64,000 bases of DNA from Suillus spraguei (taxonomy: Eukaryota; Basidiomycota; Agaricomycetes; Boletales; Suillaceae): contig JABCPU010000256.1 in assembly GCA_016800925.1 (NCBI GenBank), positions 1 through 64,000 of the forward strand, read 5' to 3'. The notes under the pieces were generated by a model that saw nothing but the letters and a program-made list of their open reading frames with translations, made no database searches and had not been told where the DNA came from. A program made the position numbers and the translations under genes. How positions within the stretch are numbered: the stretch's first letter is position 1; every line of letters begins with the position of its first letter. Shown here in pieces: positions 11,258-23,754 of the stretch.

Positions 11258-12025
11258 GATGGAGTTGTAATTAAGAGGTTCAACACTAAAAATAATAATA
11301 TAATAATAAGAATTCCATTGCCTTCCAAAACGAGTATTTAGGCGTTGATACGAATAACCCACGCACAGACCATCAAGAAGAATGTATATAAACCTATCGT
11401 CAAACTTTTATGGTTCTTCAGAACATACTCAGCTAGGATCTATTTTATAGAAACTAACTCGAGTCTCGCATGTTTACACATGCCACATTCTTCAATTCCG
11501 CTGGATGACATTAGCGCTCACTCGTTCGACAGAGAACATGGTCACCGCTTGCGGAGATCTCGAGGACGTTTGGGTTTGTGCATTGTCGAGCTGCTTGCAG
11601 CCTGGTGAAGCCATACCCAGCGAGTTGAGCGTCTGTCTGACGGAACTTCAGGATAATAATAGTACTATTATGTACATAACCCCTATGAACAATTTATTTG
11701 TATTGTATCAGAGACTTTTGCTCGAGTCCGGCGTCATTGACATCTAATTTCCTTGTCTGAGTCATTCGGCAAGAAGATATGGAGATCTTGAGAATACGTG
11801 GTGCAAGACGCCCTGTTTTGAACTTGCATCTAACACGCGCATCTCAGGATGACAAAATTACATGTTGTAGTATTAAAGACAATTGGGTAGTGTACAAGAA
11901 ACATTATGCCAAGAGTGTGTTAAGTCTGTTACATGAGTTCTGCGTCCGAAGCACGACGGCTCAGCTTGTTCGCCCATCCGTGCCTCTCGGCGTCTACATC
12001 TCCGCTGAACCATCAACAATGTATT
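11258..12025. other. Intergenic region, no supported gene
   Basis: Open frames of up to 98 codons occur on the plus strand, but none shows a domain, good codon pattern or consistent splice sites. It lies between the start of the PAXX-like gene and the end of the sugar transporter. Confidence 0.4.
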
Positions 12026-14174
12026 TCACTGTTCGATTCCACCATGGTATTTACGTGTCCATCGATGGTTTGTGAAACCTTGCTCCCGTATTTGTTTAGA
12101 CGCGATGAAAACGTTCCAAGATGTCGCGTTGCTGAAGAAATCATCAATCTGCTCGAGAGGACGACCCGAAGTTTCCGGATCTATGAAATGGAACAGCCGC
12201 GTCAATAGGATCACGCATTGAAAACAGTAAGACATAGACCATACACATGAAAATGATAAAGGGGATTACAAATATGTTCAGGCCAAAGAGAAGCAGGAGT
12301 ACACCATATTCGATGGCCTGAAATAGGAAAGGCTAGACAAACAGCCCTTTAATCGTTTCCCAACATTCAATCGTTCAACGACTTACGGTAATCATAGTCA
12401 CGATACCATTACCTATAGACCATCCAACAACAGACCATGCACCCCCTTTGGCGCGAACATATGTAGCTGCATTTCTTCAGAGAACTAATCGAACAAAATA
12501 ATCGATCTCACTCACGAAAGAGTTCAGTCGGGTAAAGCCACGGAGTTACTAACCAGGTGGCGCCAAACGTCCCAGTATACAGGAACTGGGAGGCACATCA
12601 TTTATACAAACGACATCACAACACAGGAATCGGTTGCTTACTGTCATCGCTACGACACCCGCGCCATATGCCCGTTGATTAGGCCCCCCCGTTTGGGCAT
12701 CTATCAAGTGGCATGAGCAACAATCAAACGGAGAGCAAATGTATATCACATTTGTCCAAGATGCCACCGATGAGCAGGAGCAGTGCCATGCCAGCAGCCC
12801 CCCATACCATTGTGCTCCGCCGACCAAACCTATCCAGAGTGAACACCGCAAAAAGCACGCTGAACATGTAGGACAGGTTATTGAATCCGGCCAAGAGTTT
12901 TGCCTCGCCTTGGCTGAAGCCAGCGCCCTGGATAAGATCGATGGCTACATGTGACGTCAGAGAAGTAGCGAGAGCCGGAAGAAGAAAGTGCTTTGCCGTA
13001 GACAGTGATGACTCCGATGCCAACGAGCTCTTGCATAATCTGCAACCACACACTTAGAGCGACTCTCCATCGTAGTTCGCGCTGGCTCTTTGTCCTCGGA
13101 AACAGCATGCGAAGATAACTATTGTTCTCTGCCTGCTGTTGATCATGTATCACGCTCCGTACAATGGCATCAAGCTCAGCCTCAACCCCGTCCTTGCGAG
13201 TAGCCTGCAACACAGTGCGTGCTTCGGAGACACGGCCGACTTTCGCCAGCCATCGAGGGGACTCCGGAAAGAAAGGTACAAGCGCTGCGATGGTTCAACT
13301 TAAGCGAAGTCGGGTAAAGGATCGGGACGAACCGAGAATCGCGAGCAGAAAAACAACTTGTAGTGCTAGAGGTGTGCGCCATGCCATTACCTGATCATGA
13401 TTCATGCTCGCAAATCTAGAAATACATCAGACCATTGGTTTATAACGGAGTGCTTGGAATGGGCTGACATCTCTATCCAATATGCCAATGATAGTCCACT
13501 GATGTTCAGGAAGAACTCGATGGCAAGAAAGCTGCCTCGTGCTTGATGTGGCGAAACTTCGCTGCTCCAGACAGGAATGACTCATAATAAAGATAAGTAC
13601 AAAGAATCAAGATAAGAATAACGGATTATCCACCTGCGTCGATGGCTCCCACACCGAGGCCAGTCACGACTCGTGCGCAACACATCCAAGTGATGCTCAT
13701 CGCGGAGGCTTGAAATATTGCTCCGATGATCGAGATAACGACACCCAATATTATGGCAGTTATACGTCCCGACCTGTCCGCGATGGACCCACCAAGGAGT
13801 GCTCCCATGAGAGAACCGCCGTAATAAACCTGATAAATGTGCAGGAAAGGTTCCTAACAAGAAGCTTCCAACTTACAGAAACTATTCCCCCAAGCGCTGC
13901 GAGGTTACGTGAGTTTCCCGTGGTGGGGTATATGCCCATCAATTTCAGGTAATCCTCATTAAGATTCACTTGGGACATGACCCTGCCCGTCAATGCGTCA
14001 GCATTCACTGGAACCAAGAAGTGCAGGAAAGTCTACCCTTGGTCATAACCCTGGTCAACTAATCAGCTTGTGGTAGGCGAGGAACATGCAACTACTAACA
14101 TAGAAAAGGATTGCTAGACCAGCAAGCAGGTTATTTGCCCAATTATACGAGTTCGGATTATCGAACTTGAACAT
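12026..14174 (-). CDS. MFS sugar transporter, N-terminal motif probably disrupted
   Basis: Proton-coupled or facilitated sugar uptake at the plasma membrane. Exons encode MFKFDNPNSYNWANNLLAGL, VNADALTGRVMSQVNLN, GALLGGSIADRSGR, ARVVTGLGVGAIDA, PVWSSEVSPHQARGSFLAIE, MNHDQVMAWRTPLALQVVF, FFPESPRWLAKVGR, LDRFGRRSTM, WLVTPWLYPTELF and PETSGRPLEQIDDFF, the usual sugar-porter landmarks, including PESPRW and PETKGR equivalents. All later joins keep phase. The exception is the first helix. After LAILFY the genome offers GYDQG followed at once by a TAG and then TFLHFLVPVN. Joining LAILFY directly to TFLHF with the TAG as acceptor keeps the frame but removes the conserved GYDQG. The gene is either damaged or uses an unusual splice form. 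Confidence 0.75.
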
Positions 14175-15844
14175 CCGCGCAGCCGAATAACTCTGAGTTG
14201 CGCATCACCGGTGAGCGTCTTGAAGGTACGATCCGAGGAAAATAGACTTACGGGCAGGTACTTACTCATCCACCATTCGGGCCCGGGTGTGACAAGAACT
14301 TTCTCGGCATCGCATGCTACAACGGTTGCGGATGTATTGAATGAAACTACATCGTTGCTAGCACCATTGGAGAATCTAGACGAATCTACGAAGAGCGCTG
14401 GTCGTTCTGAATTGTTATGCATCTCGCGCGAGGTGTAAGGTGAGGATCGATCTGTTTCCATACAGTACGGTACAGCAGAGAAGTGGACGGGCTATCCGGT
14501 ACGAAGACCAGATTGCAGACCTTGAGGCCAACCACCGCCCATATTTATAGTCAGCTAGTCGGTCGAGTTGAGAACCAACTTATGTTCTGAGCCTCAATCC
14601 AAGGACGGTGATGTCAGAATGCCGAGATTTGACCCATGTTCTCGATATACAGCCGATAGAATTAAAAATGCTGACAGCAACTCGATGTATAAGACATTCC
14701 TTGTGGGACAGCCTGAAATTGTACAAGATCCTGAAAGGATCAATGGTATGCTAGATTCGCAATCACAAACGTACCGAATGTGTAGATACAAAATCCATTC
14801 AGAGAATCACTGTAAGCAGACTTGACCCGGACCATGCACTCTCTCCAGATGATGATTGCACCATCTAGTTGATAAAACAATGAGGTCTAATGGCCGGGTT
14901 ATCACTGGCGCACACTCGAAAGCTTTCAGTCGATTGCCCGTTAATGATTGCGCAGCTTGAGTTGTATGAAATTTTGCTGACCGAGGACCAATAGCCTTTT
15001 GCAAGTACAAAGCCAAGGTTTGATGGAATTCCCTACACTCCATGACTGTCTCAGTAGTCAAGCTGCCCAGCAAGTAAGGTGACGTAGCCGTATTACGTAA
15101 TAAAATAATCGTGGTTGCAAAAGTCGGCCGCTAGCGAGGTCCGTACTATTAGCACTTGCTTGTACTTAGTACCTGAGTTACATCAGTGAGTGGCGCCCAA
15201 TTATCATTGATCATGATTCATAGTGGAGCCTTGACACGCGCTCTCATGTGCTTCGAAGTTCCGATGCACTGGTTAAGCGTCCATCAGGGCTGGGTGCATA
15301 GTACCTACGTAGGCCCGGACTCACGTATTATTCCATTCGCTTCCTCCAACACATGGTACACATCATGACTCCTCCCAAGCAACGATGTACGTTTTATCAA
15401 CCTGATATTAAATTTAAAATGAGCGAGGTCGTGTTATAGTCCTGACTTTCCTTATTGGCAGCCACACAGATGGAATGCATGCTGGTCGAGGAGCATCAAG
15501 CCATCTTCTCCCGATCAAAATTAAGTGCTCGACTTCCCGATACACACTTTAATTTTCATCCAACAATACCCGCTCACAGGTAATCTACACGCATGATAAG
15601 TCGTGGGTTTCGTTGGTGTGGATACACGTAGCTGAACGAATTTCATCTCGCCTGTACATCAAATTATCGCCTCATAAAGAACGCAAAAGGCGTCATCACA
15701 TGGAACGAGACCCATATAGGAAACATTTGTGGGCGACGAAAACAACGATAAATCATGTGACGGACCAGATTTGATCGATAAGCCTCTTTCAGTCGAAATC
15801 AATGATCCAATGCTCGCGCCTTGGAGATTATAAGTTACAAATAA
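14175..15844. other. Intergenic region, no supported gene
   Basis: About 1.7 kb upstream of the sugar transporter. Possible upstream leader exons of the transporter cannot be excluded near 14200-14460. Otherwise I see only short uninformative frames. Confidence 0.4.
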
Positions 15845-17111
15845 TTACGAAGCATCAATAGGGTTCCAGCTAATAGACCCATCCTTTCCACGGTCAAGTC
15901 CGTCAAGTTGCTCCATCTCTTCGGGTTCAAGCTCGAAATCGTACAATTGAGCGTTTGATTTAATGCGTTCTGGCGTTACTGATTTGGGTAGCGGAACAAA
16001 CCTAAACCAATGTAAATTCGACTAGAAACATGAAAAAAGGTGCCAAACCCTTTTTGAAGTGACCACCGAAGTAGCACTTGGGCTGCATCGCGACCATGCT
16101 AAAAAGGTTTATGAATCATATATGGTATAGCGCTTCAGAAGCAGAACCAACATTCTGAGCTATCGTTTGAATGATCGGATGATCCATTTTCCCTCGTATG
16201 ATCGGGCAGTAGGCTTGGACCACGATCGAGTGTTCACGGCAATAGTCCACTATGGGCCGCTGCTGGCAAAAAGGGTGAAGCTGCCAGCATGCAATGAGTA
16301 GAATCCTGTACTATTCATCAAAATCAGTTGCATGCCTCAATTTGATTCACTGTAGGCATATCATATTTTGCATCCGCAATCTCTTCTAAATGTTGGATGT
16401 TGCTGTACAAAATGTCACGTTACGACCAGCCCTTCTTTACTAGGAAAACGCACTAATTTGAAACACCAATGGATCGTATTTTTCCCGCACCACGGGCATC
16501 TTGCAAAGCCCTGTATGTGGCTAGGCGTCGCTCAGTACCAGAACACGGGTCATGAATGAGAAACAAGTCAATGTATTCTTGTTCAAAGCCGTAAGAACTT
16601 CTAGAATTTGTTCAACATGCGGCGAATTACTCACCAAACCCAAATTTAGCAAGTGATTCATCAACACCCTTCAGCGTGCTTTCATACCCATGGTTTTTGC
16701 TGACACATTTCGTTGCTGATGTTCGGTAAGAAACCGAAGCTCATTTCCTGAACCGCATTGTGACACGCACTAATGAAAAGGTCTCCTCGGTCAATGCCAC
16801 TATCTCTGACAGCTTCCCCAACCGCCGCTTCATTGCGGTAAGCTTGGGCCGAATCCACGTGTCTGGGATGGTTCATTGCAATCAGGGAGAGATCACCGAC
16901 GGTCATGGACCGTATCACCTGTAGCCTGCCTGAAACGCCTCAAGAACTGACGATCGGGTGGTGTAATTTTGATACACGCCAAATCCCAGTAGTGGCATTG
17001 TGTAACCTATGGTCGCGCCATAGGGATTCTCACCGGTTTAGCTGTAGACAGGTAATGAAAATACAAACTATTACCTGACACCAGTTGAATTCTAGACTCG
17101 ATCGTGAGCAT
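15845..17111 (-). CDS. Aldo/keto reductase
   Basis: NADPH-dependent carbonyl reductase of the AKR superfamily. The first exon (MLTIESRIQLVSG) joins by a 68-nt intron to GYTMPLLGFGVYQNYTTRSS. Then follow HVDSAQAYRNEAAVGEAVRD, TKCVSKNHGYESTLKGVDES, EYIDLFLIHDP, KIRSIGVSNYNIQHLEEI, QLHPFCQQRPIVDYCREHS, HGRDAAQVLLRWSLQKG, and a C-terminal FVPLPKSVTPERIKSNAQ. The catalytic tetrad is present: Asp and Tyr in VDSAQAY, Lys in TKC, His in LIHD. The frame can be kept throughout with GT-AG introns, although the intron after KFG needs a GTTTGG donor. The substrate is unknown. Confidence 0.85.
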
Positions 17112-17466
17112 CGTACAAGGTAGACTGAGTTAGCGTGTCCCTGGTGCTAAGTAGTCCTGTGCAGCTTGCTTCATTGTTTGTAACGGCTTGTTAAACTTCC
17201 CGATTTGAAAAAAACCGAAGAATGAAGGTACGCAAGAAAAACATCAGGAACATGTTTGACAAAGCTGTATACATGAACGGAGATCAATGAATGTATTATT
17301 CATACTGGGTACCAAGAGACCACTATTTTCATTACTAGTCAAACTTGGTGAGGGATGGCGATACTGCGATTAAATGCACTGCGGGTGAGGTCAGCTGTGT
17401 GCGATCAGGTCGAAACTTCGAAAATCTTACCAACCATGACTACACATTAATCTTTGTCCGTACACT
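17112..17466. other. Short intergenic region
   Basis: Lies between the start of the reductase gene and the 3' end of the UCH37 gene. I see nothing in it beyond presumed promoter and 3' UTR sequence. Confidence 0.4.
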
Positions 17467-18638
17467 CTAGGAATGCATCGCCCTTTGTTTCTCTGAGCGC
17501 CCTTGCATCACTCTCTGAGCATCTGCTTTCGCCGAGTCAAGCTGTCCTGCCTTTGCTAGAGCCAATAACAAAGCGTGCACAAGGCCGATATGGTTATGGC
17601 GACGAGAGCTGTTCTCAAACTTTGAAAACAGAATCAAAATGGTGAGCATCAGTGATAAAATATTCGATACTCACTGCCCAACGCTCACGCTTGGAGTTTT
17701 CATCGGAAAATCTGCTTATAAGATCACTCAATTCGGCGTCCCCTGCTGAACCTTGCAAAGCGTCTAAACGTTTTCTCATTCCAGGTATTGGGTCATCCCG
17801 AAGAGCAAGTAAGCTGAACTCGAGCTGCAGAATATCAATTAGATATAGAACATGAAACACATATTTTTGCTCACTGCTTCGGTCGGGTAGGTGTGTATCC
17901 GGTTCTCAATGACTTCTCTAGAAAACAGGGGCATTAAATGGTGAAATATAACGAAGATGTATCACTAAGTACCTTGCTTTTTTAACCCATCCCTCTCCGG
18001 ATTCATCGTATCCTCCATGCCGCATTGGATAAGGTTTCAGCCCGTCAAGTTCATACAGACTCCCCAGCACAGGAAGGTATACGATAAAGTGGTAGGCTTC
18101 TTCACTTTGCTTCGGAAGGTCCAGACCATCTAGCGAGATGGCACTAGGTGGAGAAAGGGCGTTATGAGCTTCTCGAAGCCAATCCGCACTTGCGATAGCC
18201 ATCCCACGTGTCTGTGGGTCCATGTCTGTAGTAAAGTTCATAAGGTCCTCAAATTGCGGTCCAGCAGGAAGAGAAGGTATGTTTCCCAGTGCATTGACAA
18301 CGGCAAGTGTAGCACAAGCGTTGTTTACAGTTTGATGGGCGAAGAATCCAGGGAAGTCTAAATCATAGTGACCAGCGCCAACACTACGCTCATCTTCAGG
18401 TGATTGAGGGAGGCACTTAAACAAGAAGATTAGAGCATGTATAGGCTGTAGCGCCGCCAGCGATTCTGGGTCGAGCGAGTAGAGGTCATCTACGATGTAA
18501 GGCACTCCAAGCCTCTTCAGTAACTCTCTGTGACCGGTTGCGTGAGTCAGGTAGGTCACTTGTCATCACTTCAACATACGTGAACACCCCAGGGTCCGAT
18601 TCTGTAAGCTGCCAGCCATTAGAGTCTTCGTCTGACAT
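17467..18638 (-). CDS. UCH37: Ubiquitin C-terminal hydrolase 37 (UCHL5 family)
   Basis: Cysteine protease that trims ubiquitin from chains, normally bound to the 19S proteasome through Rpn13. Exon 1 encodes MSDEDSNGWQLTESDPGVFT. The UCH domain follows with LLKRLGVPYIVDDLYSLD, FFAHQTVNNACATLAVVNA (oxyanion Gln and catalytic Cys), EEAYHFIVYLPVLGSLYELD (catalytic His, and Asp in ELDGL). The C-terminal part has EFSLLALRDDPIPGMRKRLD and a helix-rich tail SSRRHNHIGLVHALLLALAK. This tail corresponds to the Rpn13-binding ULD region of UCHL5 and separates it from the shorter UCHL1/3 forms. All introns are 50-70 nt and keep phase. It is divergent from MED31, starts 118 bp apart. Confidence 0.9.
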
Positions 18639-18693
18639 AGTTCACGACTTGTAAACCAACTTGAAAACAAGAACGCGCGTTGAGCCTTAACTT

Positions 18694-18703
18694 GTCACGT
18701 GAT
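18694..18703. promoter_or_regulatory. E-box in the UCH37/MED31 divergent promoter
   Basis: GTCACGTGAT with CACGTG at 18696-18701, midway between the two divergent start codons. This is the core bound by fungal Cbf1-type bHLH factors. A similar TCACGTGA stands upstream of atg5. Confidence 0.45.
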
Positions 18704-18756
18704 CCTTGTTTGGTGATGCCTTCCGTTCATAACATTGACAAGCTTCTCCCCATAAT

Positions 18757-19289
18757 ATGATGGCTTCTGAGCCTGCCCAATCACCTCAGGCCACCACAGA
18801 AGATCCACGAGCTACAAACCGCGATAAATTCGAACTTGAACTGGAATTTGTGCAGTCGCTGGCAAACCCATACTACCTCCATTCTCTCGCACAGCAAAAT
18901 ATCCTTGACCAACCTGCATTCATTAACTATCTGCAGTATCTCACGTACTGGAAAGAGAAGGATTATGCCAGGTTCATACAGTTCGTCCACACTTTGTGAG
19001 CGTTTACAATACTGCAACCGATGGCCTTGTTCAGCTACCCACACGCACTGCACCATCTCGACTTGCTCCAGCACGCCAATTCAGGTCAGAAATGAAGAAA
19101 GACGAATGGCGGGATATTCTCAACCAGAAACAGTATGACCACTGGCGAACATGGTATGGGATACAGGAGTTTATTAGAGGCGCTTTCTTGATAATAATCT
19201 GTCATATCAGGCGAGATTACCCAGGGATTAGTACTACTGGTGCCACCCCCACCGACCCTCAAGAAACCGGTGTGCAATCATCGCATTAG
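18757..19289 (+). CDS. MED31: Mediator subunit 31 (Med31/Soh1) with a frame break
   Basis: Component of the Mediator middle module, which links activators to RNA polymerase II. Exon 1 (18757-18980) gives FELELEFVQSLANPYYLHSL, then QPAFINYLQYLTYWKEKDYA and RFI. After a 54-nt intron with a GTTCGT donor, exon 2 continues YPHALHHLDLLQHAN. This is the highly conserved Med31 core. At 19078-19085 the frame changes by one base: the expected HANFRSEMKKDEWRDILNQK is encoded in the next frame, as if one T were missing in AATTCAGG. A final exon adds DYPGISTTGATPTDPQETG and a stop. Because Med31 is conserved and the rest is clean, an assembly deletion is as likely as a true mutation. Confidence 0.85.
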
Positions 19290-19569
19290 AATACTCCTTT
19301 TGGGTGATATGGTTTACCGGAAGTCTTGGCGGAAGCTTATGGCGCTTTGGTTAATGAAAGTAACACCCAAAATGAAGCGTTGCCAAACATACATACTTCC
19401 CAAGGAGATACATGCCTTTGGCGTGTAGACTCTATGTATGTCATGACATATATATGGTTTACTTTTAAATAGATAATTCCTTGTGGATGTCCTTAATTTG
19501 AAAATTCCCACGCCTGTTAAACAGTTGACGCGCAGTACCCACCCGTTAGTCGCAGCCATCCCACTGTAC

Positions 19570-21299
19570 ATGGCTAACTATGCTGAAAATGAGTCTGATC
19601 GTCACTCGTACACACTGGTGGAAGCAAGCTTCAGGGAGGGTGCTCACAATGAATCTAACGTCCATATTGCGTCCCTTGCAGAGAAGCGGCGAATATGGTG
19701 GAGAACTGCCATCATTAATGGATGCTTCATAGCTTCATGGTACGTGGATGGTACTGTCAGGCCCCTAAACATGTTCATGTGTTTACTGCATAGGTATATA
19801 TTCGCAACCGTACTGTCTCTGTACAACAAGTGGATGTTTTCGCCAGACCTTTTTGGATTTCCGTATCCGCTCTTCGTGACAACCTTGCACATGTTGGTTC
19901 AGTTTACCTTGGCCACTGCTCTTCGCGTCTGCTTCTCGCATCATTTCCGTCCAGAGAGAAGTCCTTCGGTAAAAGATTATGGGTACGTGCTTTCTCGCAA
20001 CAGCTAGTATCCGTCGGGCAGTCCGCTGGACACCGGTTCTAATTGTAGCCTCTTTGAAGCAAGAAAGTAGTTCCTACTGCCGTCTCTACCGGTCTCGATA
20101 TTGGTCTGTCAAACCTATCACTCAAGACTATTACTCTATCATTTTATAGTGAGTTGTCAGCTCTGAACTTCGCCATACGTTGGCCTATGTTTAAATTTTG
20201 AACGTGTAATTTACGCTTAACTCATACATCTGGTTGTCTACAGCAATGTGCAAGTCATCTTCTCTAATCTTCGTATTATCCTTTGCATTTTTTTCCGCCT
20301 GGAGGTATTTTCGCTACGGCTCGTCGCTGTGATCCTCCTCATTTTTGGCGGGGTGATTCTTATGGTTGCTTCTGAAACGGCCTTCATTCTTCCCGGATTT
20401 TTACTTGTGATGACCGCCAGTGCATGTGGAGGTCTCCGCTGGAGTCTCACTCAACTGCTCATGAAGAACAAGAATATTGGTCTAGATAATCCTGCGGCTA
20501 CCATGTTCTGGTTGACTCCTGCAATAGGCGCCACAACAGCCTTTCTTAGCATCATTTGGGAGGGATGGTTTACGATATATGCTTCACCATTCTTTCAGGA
20601 CACGGCATCGACGCTACGTTCGGGCCTATTCTTGGTCGCGCCGGGTATTTTGGCATTTTGCATGGTCATGAGTGAATACTAGTACGTTTATGATCATGCA
20701 ATCAGCTCCACGAAGCCATCTAATTAGGTTATAAAAGCATTATTCAACGGGCCGGAGTGTTGCCAATGTCAATAGCTGGTATAGCCAAAGAAGTTTCGAC
20801 GATTACGGTCGCAGCTTGGTTTTACGGAGATGAGCTTACGCCACTGAATATAGTTGGTGTAGGTATTACAATTTGCGGTCCGTTTCGAGTTTAATGTGAA
20901 AGCGGCACTTCTAACGGGGTCTGTAGGGATTGGCCTTTTTACGTTCCACAAGTATCGCAATTCTATAGATGGTAGACTATCAGTGGATGCGGAGGGAAAC
21001 ATGATAGCGATAGAGGATGAAAATTTGGATGGCTCGCCAGATTCTGCGCATGGGATTAATTTGGAGCTTGGCGCTGCTAACTTCGGACGAGAAGATGGTG
21101 AACTTGCGGTATGTCACATCGTTACGGAAAAACGTTCTAGAACCGTGTTGCTCATCGAAACGCCACAAAGCATCAGGGGTCTGATGATAGCGACGCACAT
21201 CACCGCCTACTTTTTTCTACCGATCATGACGATGATCATGAAGGCGAGGAAGATGCCGAACTAGTTCGGAGCATTCAGCTCACTAAGTTTAATGGCTGA
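19570..21299 (+). CDS. SLC35C2/YMD8-like nucleotide-sugar or triose-phosphate transporter
   Basis: Member of the drug/metabolite (EamA/TPT) superfamily with about ten membrane helices, expected in Golgi or ER. Exons encode RRIWW-TAIINGCFIASW, YIFATVLSLYNKWMFSPDLF, TLHMLVQFTLATALRVCF, KKVVPTAVSTGLDIGLSNLS, TMCKSSSLIFVL, FRLEVFSLRLVAVILLIFGG, GLRWSLTQLLMKNKNIGLDN, MFWLTPAIGATTAFLSI, QRAGVLPMSIAGIAKEVSTI and ELTPLNIVGVGITICG. An acidic His/Asp-rich tail follows, ending near LVRSIQLTKFNG. The order matches SLC35C2. A one-base deficit in a T7 run (20288-20294) breaks the frame between TMCKSSSLIFVL and FRLEVFS; eight T would restore homology. The substrate cannot be told from sequence. Confidence 0.8.
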
Positions 21300-22315
21300 A
21301 AGAGGTATAGACGAGAACTAGGGCCCGGTCGGGACGTGCTTCCAATTACATAGTAGTAGCATATGTAGACTAGTTGCTAGTCTTGATAATTTTTTTCAAG
21401 AAGATAAACGGCATTTGAAAGTAAATCCACCCGGGTCAAAGGTCTGGCGTCTCTCACTGACCACAGCCCCTCTGTTACAAACCTCTCTAATTTTGTCTCG
21501 AGCCGTGCACAAGTTCAAGTTTGTATTTTAAGCTTACGTTGATAGTACAATAATAGTGAACTGTTTGAGTTATGGTTCAAAATGATTTTGATCCGAGGAC
21601 AGCTGACTCTAGAAGCTGACTTCTGTTCCGCTGCATCCGGGAAGCACTCTGACTCGGTACTGCTGGTTGGGCCACACGTGGAGTTGGGAGACCAAATCGT
21701 TCGGTTCCTGTAGTTTACTGCGGAATATTATCTGATGCGATCAATTTAGTCAGCAAAAACCCTTCGACTTGGCTGCGATGGAAACACCTGGATACGGTGT
21801 GAAAATTTATATCCAAGTTCTTCAAAGTGCCTGTAGGAGGCGATGAGCGGCCTTGTGCACTACGCAGGCCCATCAAGGACCCGGACAGTCCCGCAGGTCA
21901 AATTAGAAGGCGATAATCGGACTCCTGCTTTATGACGTGTAACAGCCTAGAGCTATTGTGATTGCGGCTAGTAAGTTATATTTCCCGCACGTTTTTTTTG
22001 CATCAATGATTGCTTTATGCTGATTGACAATCCTATTACGATATGAAACCAGAAGAAACGGACATTCGACGGATTGACTAATACATCTGCTAGATCGTTG
22101 AAATGCTGGGTTATTGGCGACGTTCTAGTTGGGTAAGTGCCCGATCCATTGTCGCTTATGGTTGCGCGTATGGGCACGGCAAGTGGGAAATCAGCGATAA
22201 TTCACTTTTGATCAGACTTCGTTCGGCGCACAGATCTCACACAAGGCCTCGAGGTTTTTAGGCTGTGTGATATATAAATCCGGGCGGTTCTAGCTTTTGA
22301 ATTATTCACTTCACC
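21300..22315. other. Intergenic region, no supported gene
   Basis: About 1 kb without coding evidence. A TATATAAAT box at 22271-22279 serves the regulator that starts at 22316. Confidence 0.45.
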
Positions 22316-23754
22316 ATGGATGGCTTTCAATTCATTATCGAGTCCCCCCAAGAAACCCAAGGTCACAAGAAACGCCCGCGTCTTGTGACTTCTTGTGATA
22401 ACTGGTACTGCCGCCCATCGAAATCTCCATCAAGTAATTGATACTTACCTTTCACCTTCTTCGTCCCCTAGTCGCCTCAAAAAAATCAAATGTCTCCAGT
22501 CATCCCCCGAGACACAATGCGAGGCCTGCAAGGCAGCTAAAATTGCGTGCAAGTTTCGTGATCGTGAACGATACTTTGCTGAGCGTAGTCGAGCCATTGC
22601 GGGCCCCAGTTCCGCATTACCCTACCATGGATCATCGAGTAGAGCAACGACTACTGTTCCCGAGTCTTCGGAGCGTTCCAATTCGAGTGGTACAAACGAA
22701 TACGCCACTCCGGCATCGACCGTGTACACGCCACCATCGCAAGGATATAGTAATTCCATATCTCGCTCCCCGTCCTACTCACCACCGGGAACAACATCCA
22801 CAGACCATGGTCGCTATCAAACCTATCCAGATCATTCAAGGCTTACGACTCACAGGTAATACAACCACACCTCTTAGCTATCAACATTCATTGACATGGC
22901 CATGGAAGACAGACAACTGCAGTTGATGATCACGCTCGTCGATACGGGACTCCCGGTCCAGGTCAGGCACTGAGCCGTCCCCATCCCACATCGGGCGGTT
23001 ACCGACCAACTCAGGTCTTCGACCCAATGCATCCTCAGATGCCACAACGCAGCTGGATGCCACATTTCATCCAGATATTCATCAGTCAACTTGGCAGCCA
23101 ATGCGCGTTCATGACTTACGATGACCTATATGAAAAATTTCGACATCAGACTCTATCCCCTTTGCTCTCCAACTGTATTGCAGCGCTAGGCGCAAGGTCT
23201 GTCCTCTGCAATGCACTCGACTTGAATATGAACGAGGTGTAATAGGTTCTGTGACATACCAGATGTTGTCGCGCGTGGTCCGCACAACGTTGCAGACATT
23301 TTCTGTGAGAACGCAAAGGTTCGTGGTCGTGTGCGTGGGTTCTGCTGACCTAATAGAATGAGTAGGAGATGTTGTCCGCGGCACTGAACCAACCGTCTCT
23401 CGACGTTCTTCACGCTGTCATCACCCTGGCATGGGCAGAATACAAAACTGGACGGCTCCTTGGTAAGTACTGGGAATGGTTCCCGTGTGCCTCGGCTAAA
23501 TGCTTGTCTCCCAGGATTCCGACAATACGGTGATGTAAGTGAAGTTGGGACGATTGACTAATTTGTTTCTGACAAATGATTAGCTTGCCATGAGAACTGC
23601 AATGGCTATAGGATTGTCTGAAGAATCCACCAGGCAGATGAGCCCTTATGACAGTTACCAAAATCGTCTCCGTCTGACATGGCAAAGTGTCTCTCAATTG
23701 TACGCCTCATCGGCATGTGAGTTCTCAGGCTTGTTATGTTTCAAACCGTTTTAA
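22316..23754 (+). CDS. Zn2Cys6 transcription factor, 3' end missing or not recognised
   Basis: Fungal binuclear zinc cluster regulator. The first intron interrupts the cluster: CDN-C joins RLKKIKCLQSSPETQCEACK-AAKIACKF, giving six cysteines with spacing C-x2-C-x6-C-x8-C-x2-C-x6-C. A Ser/Pro-rich linker follows. Then come exons with the fungal MHR pattern: FDPMHPQMPQRSWMPHFIQI, SPLLSNCIAALGARS, NVADIFCENAK, QPSLDVLHAVITLAWAEYKT, GFRQYGD and LAMRTAMAIGLSEESTRQM. Homologs usually continue for several hundred residues. Here the last recognisable piece is LRLTWQSVSQLYASSA near 23715, and then the homology stops. Either a GTGAGT donor at 23718 leads to exons I could not find, or the gene is truncated. 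Targets are unknown. Confidence 0.75.
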
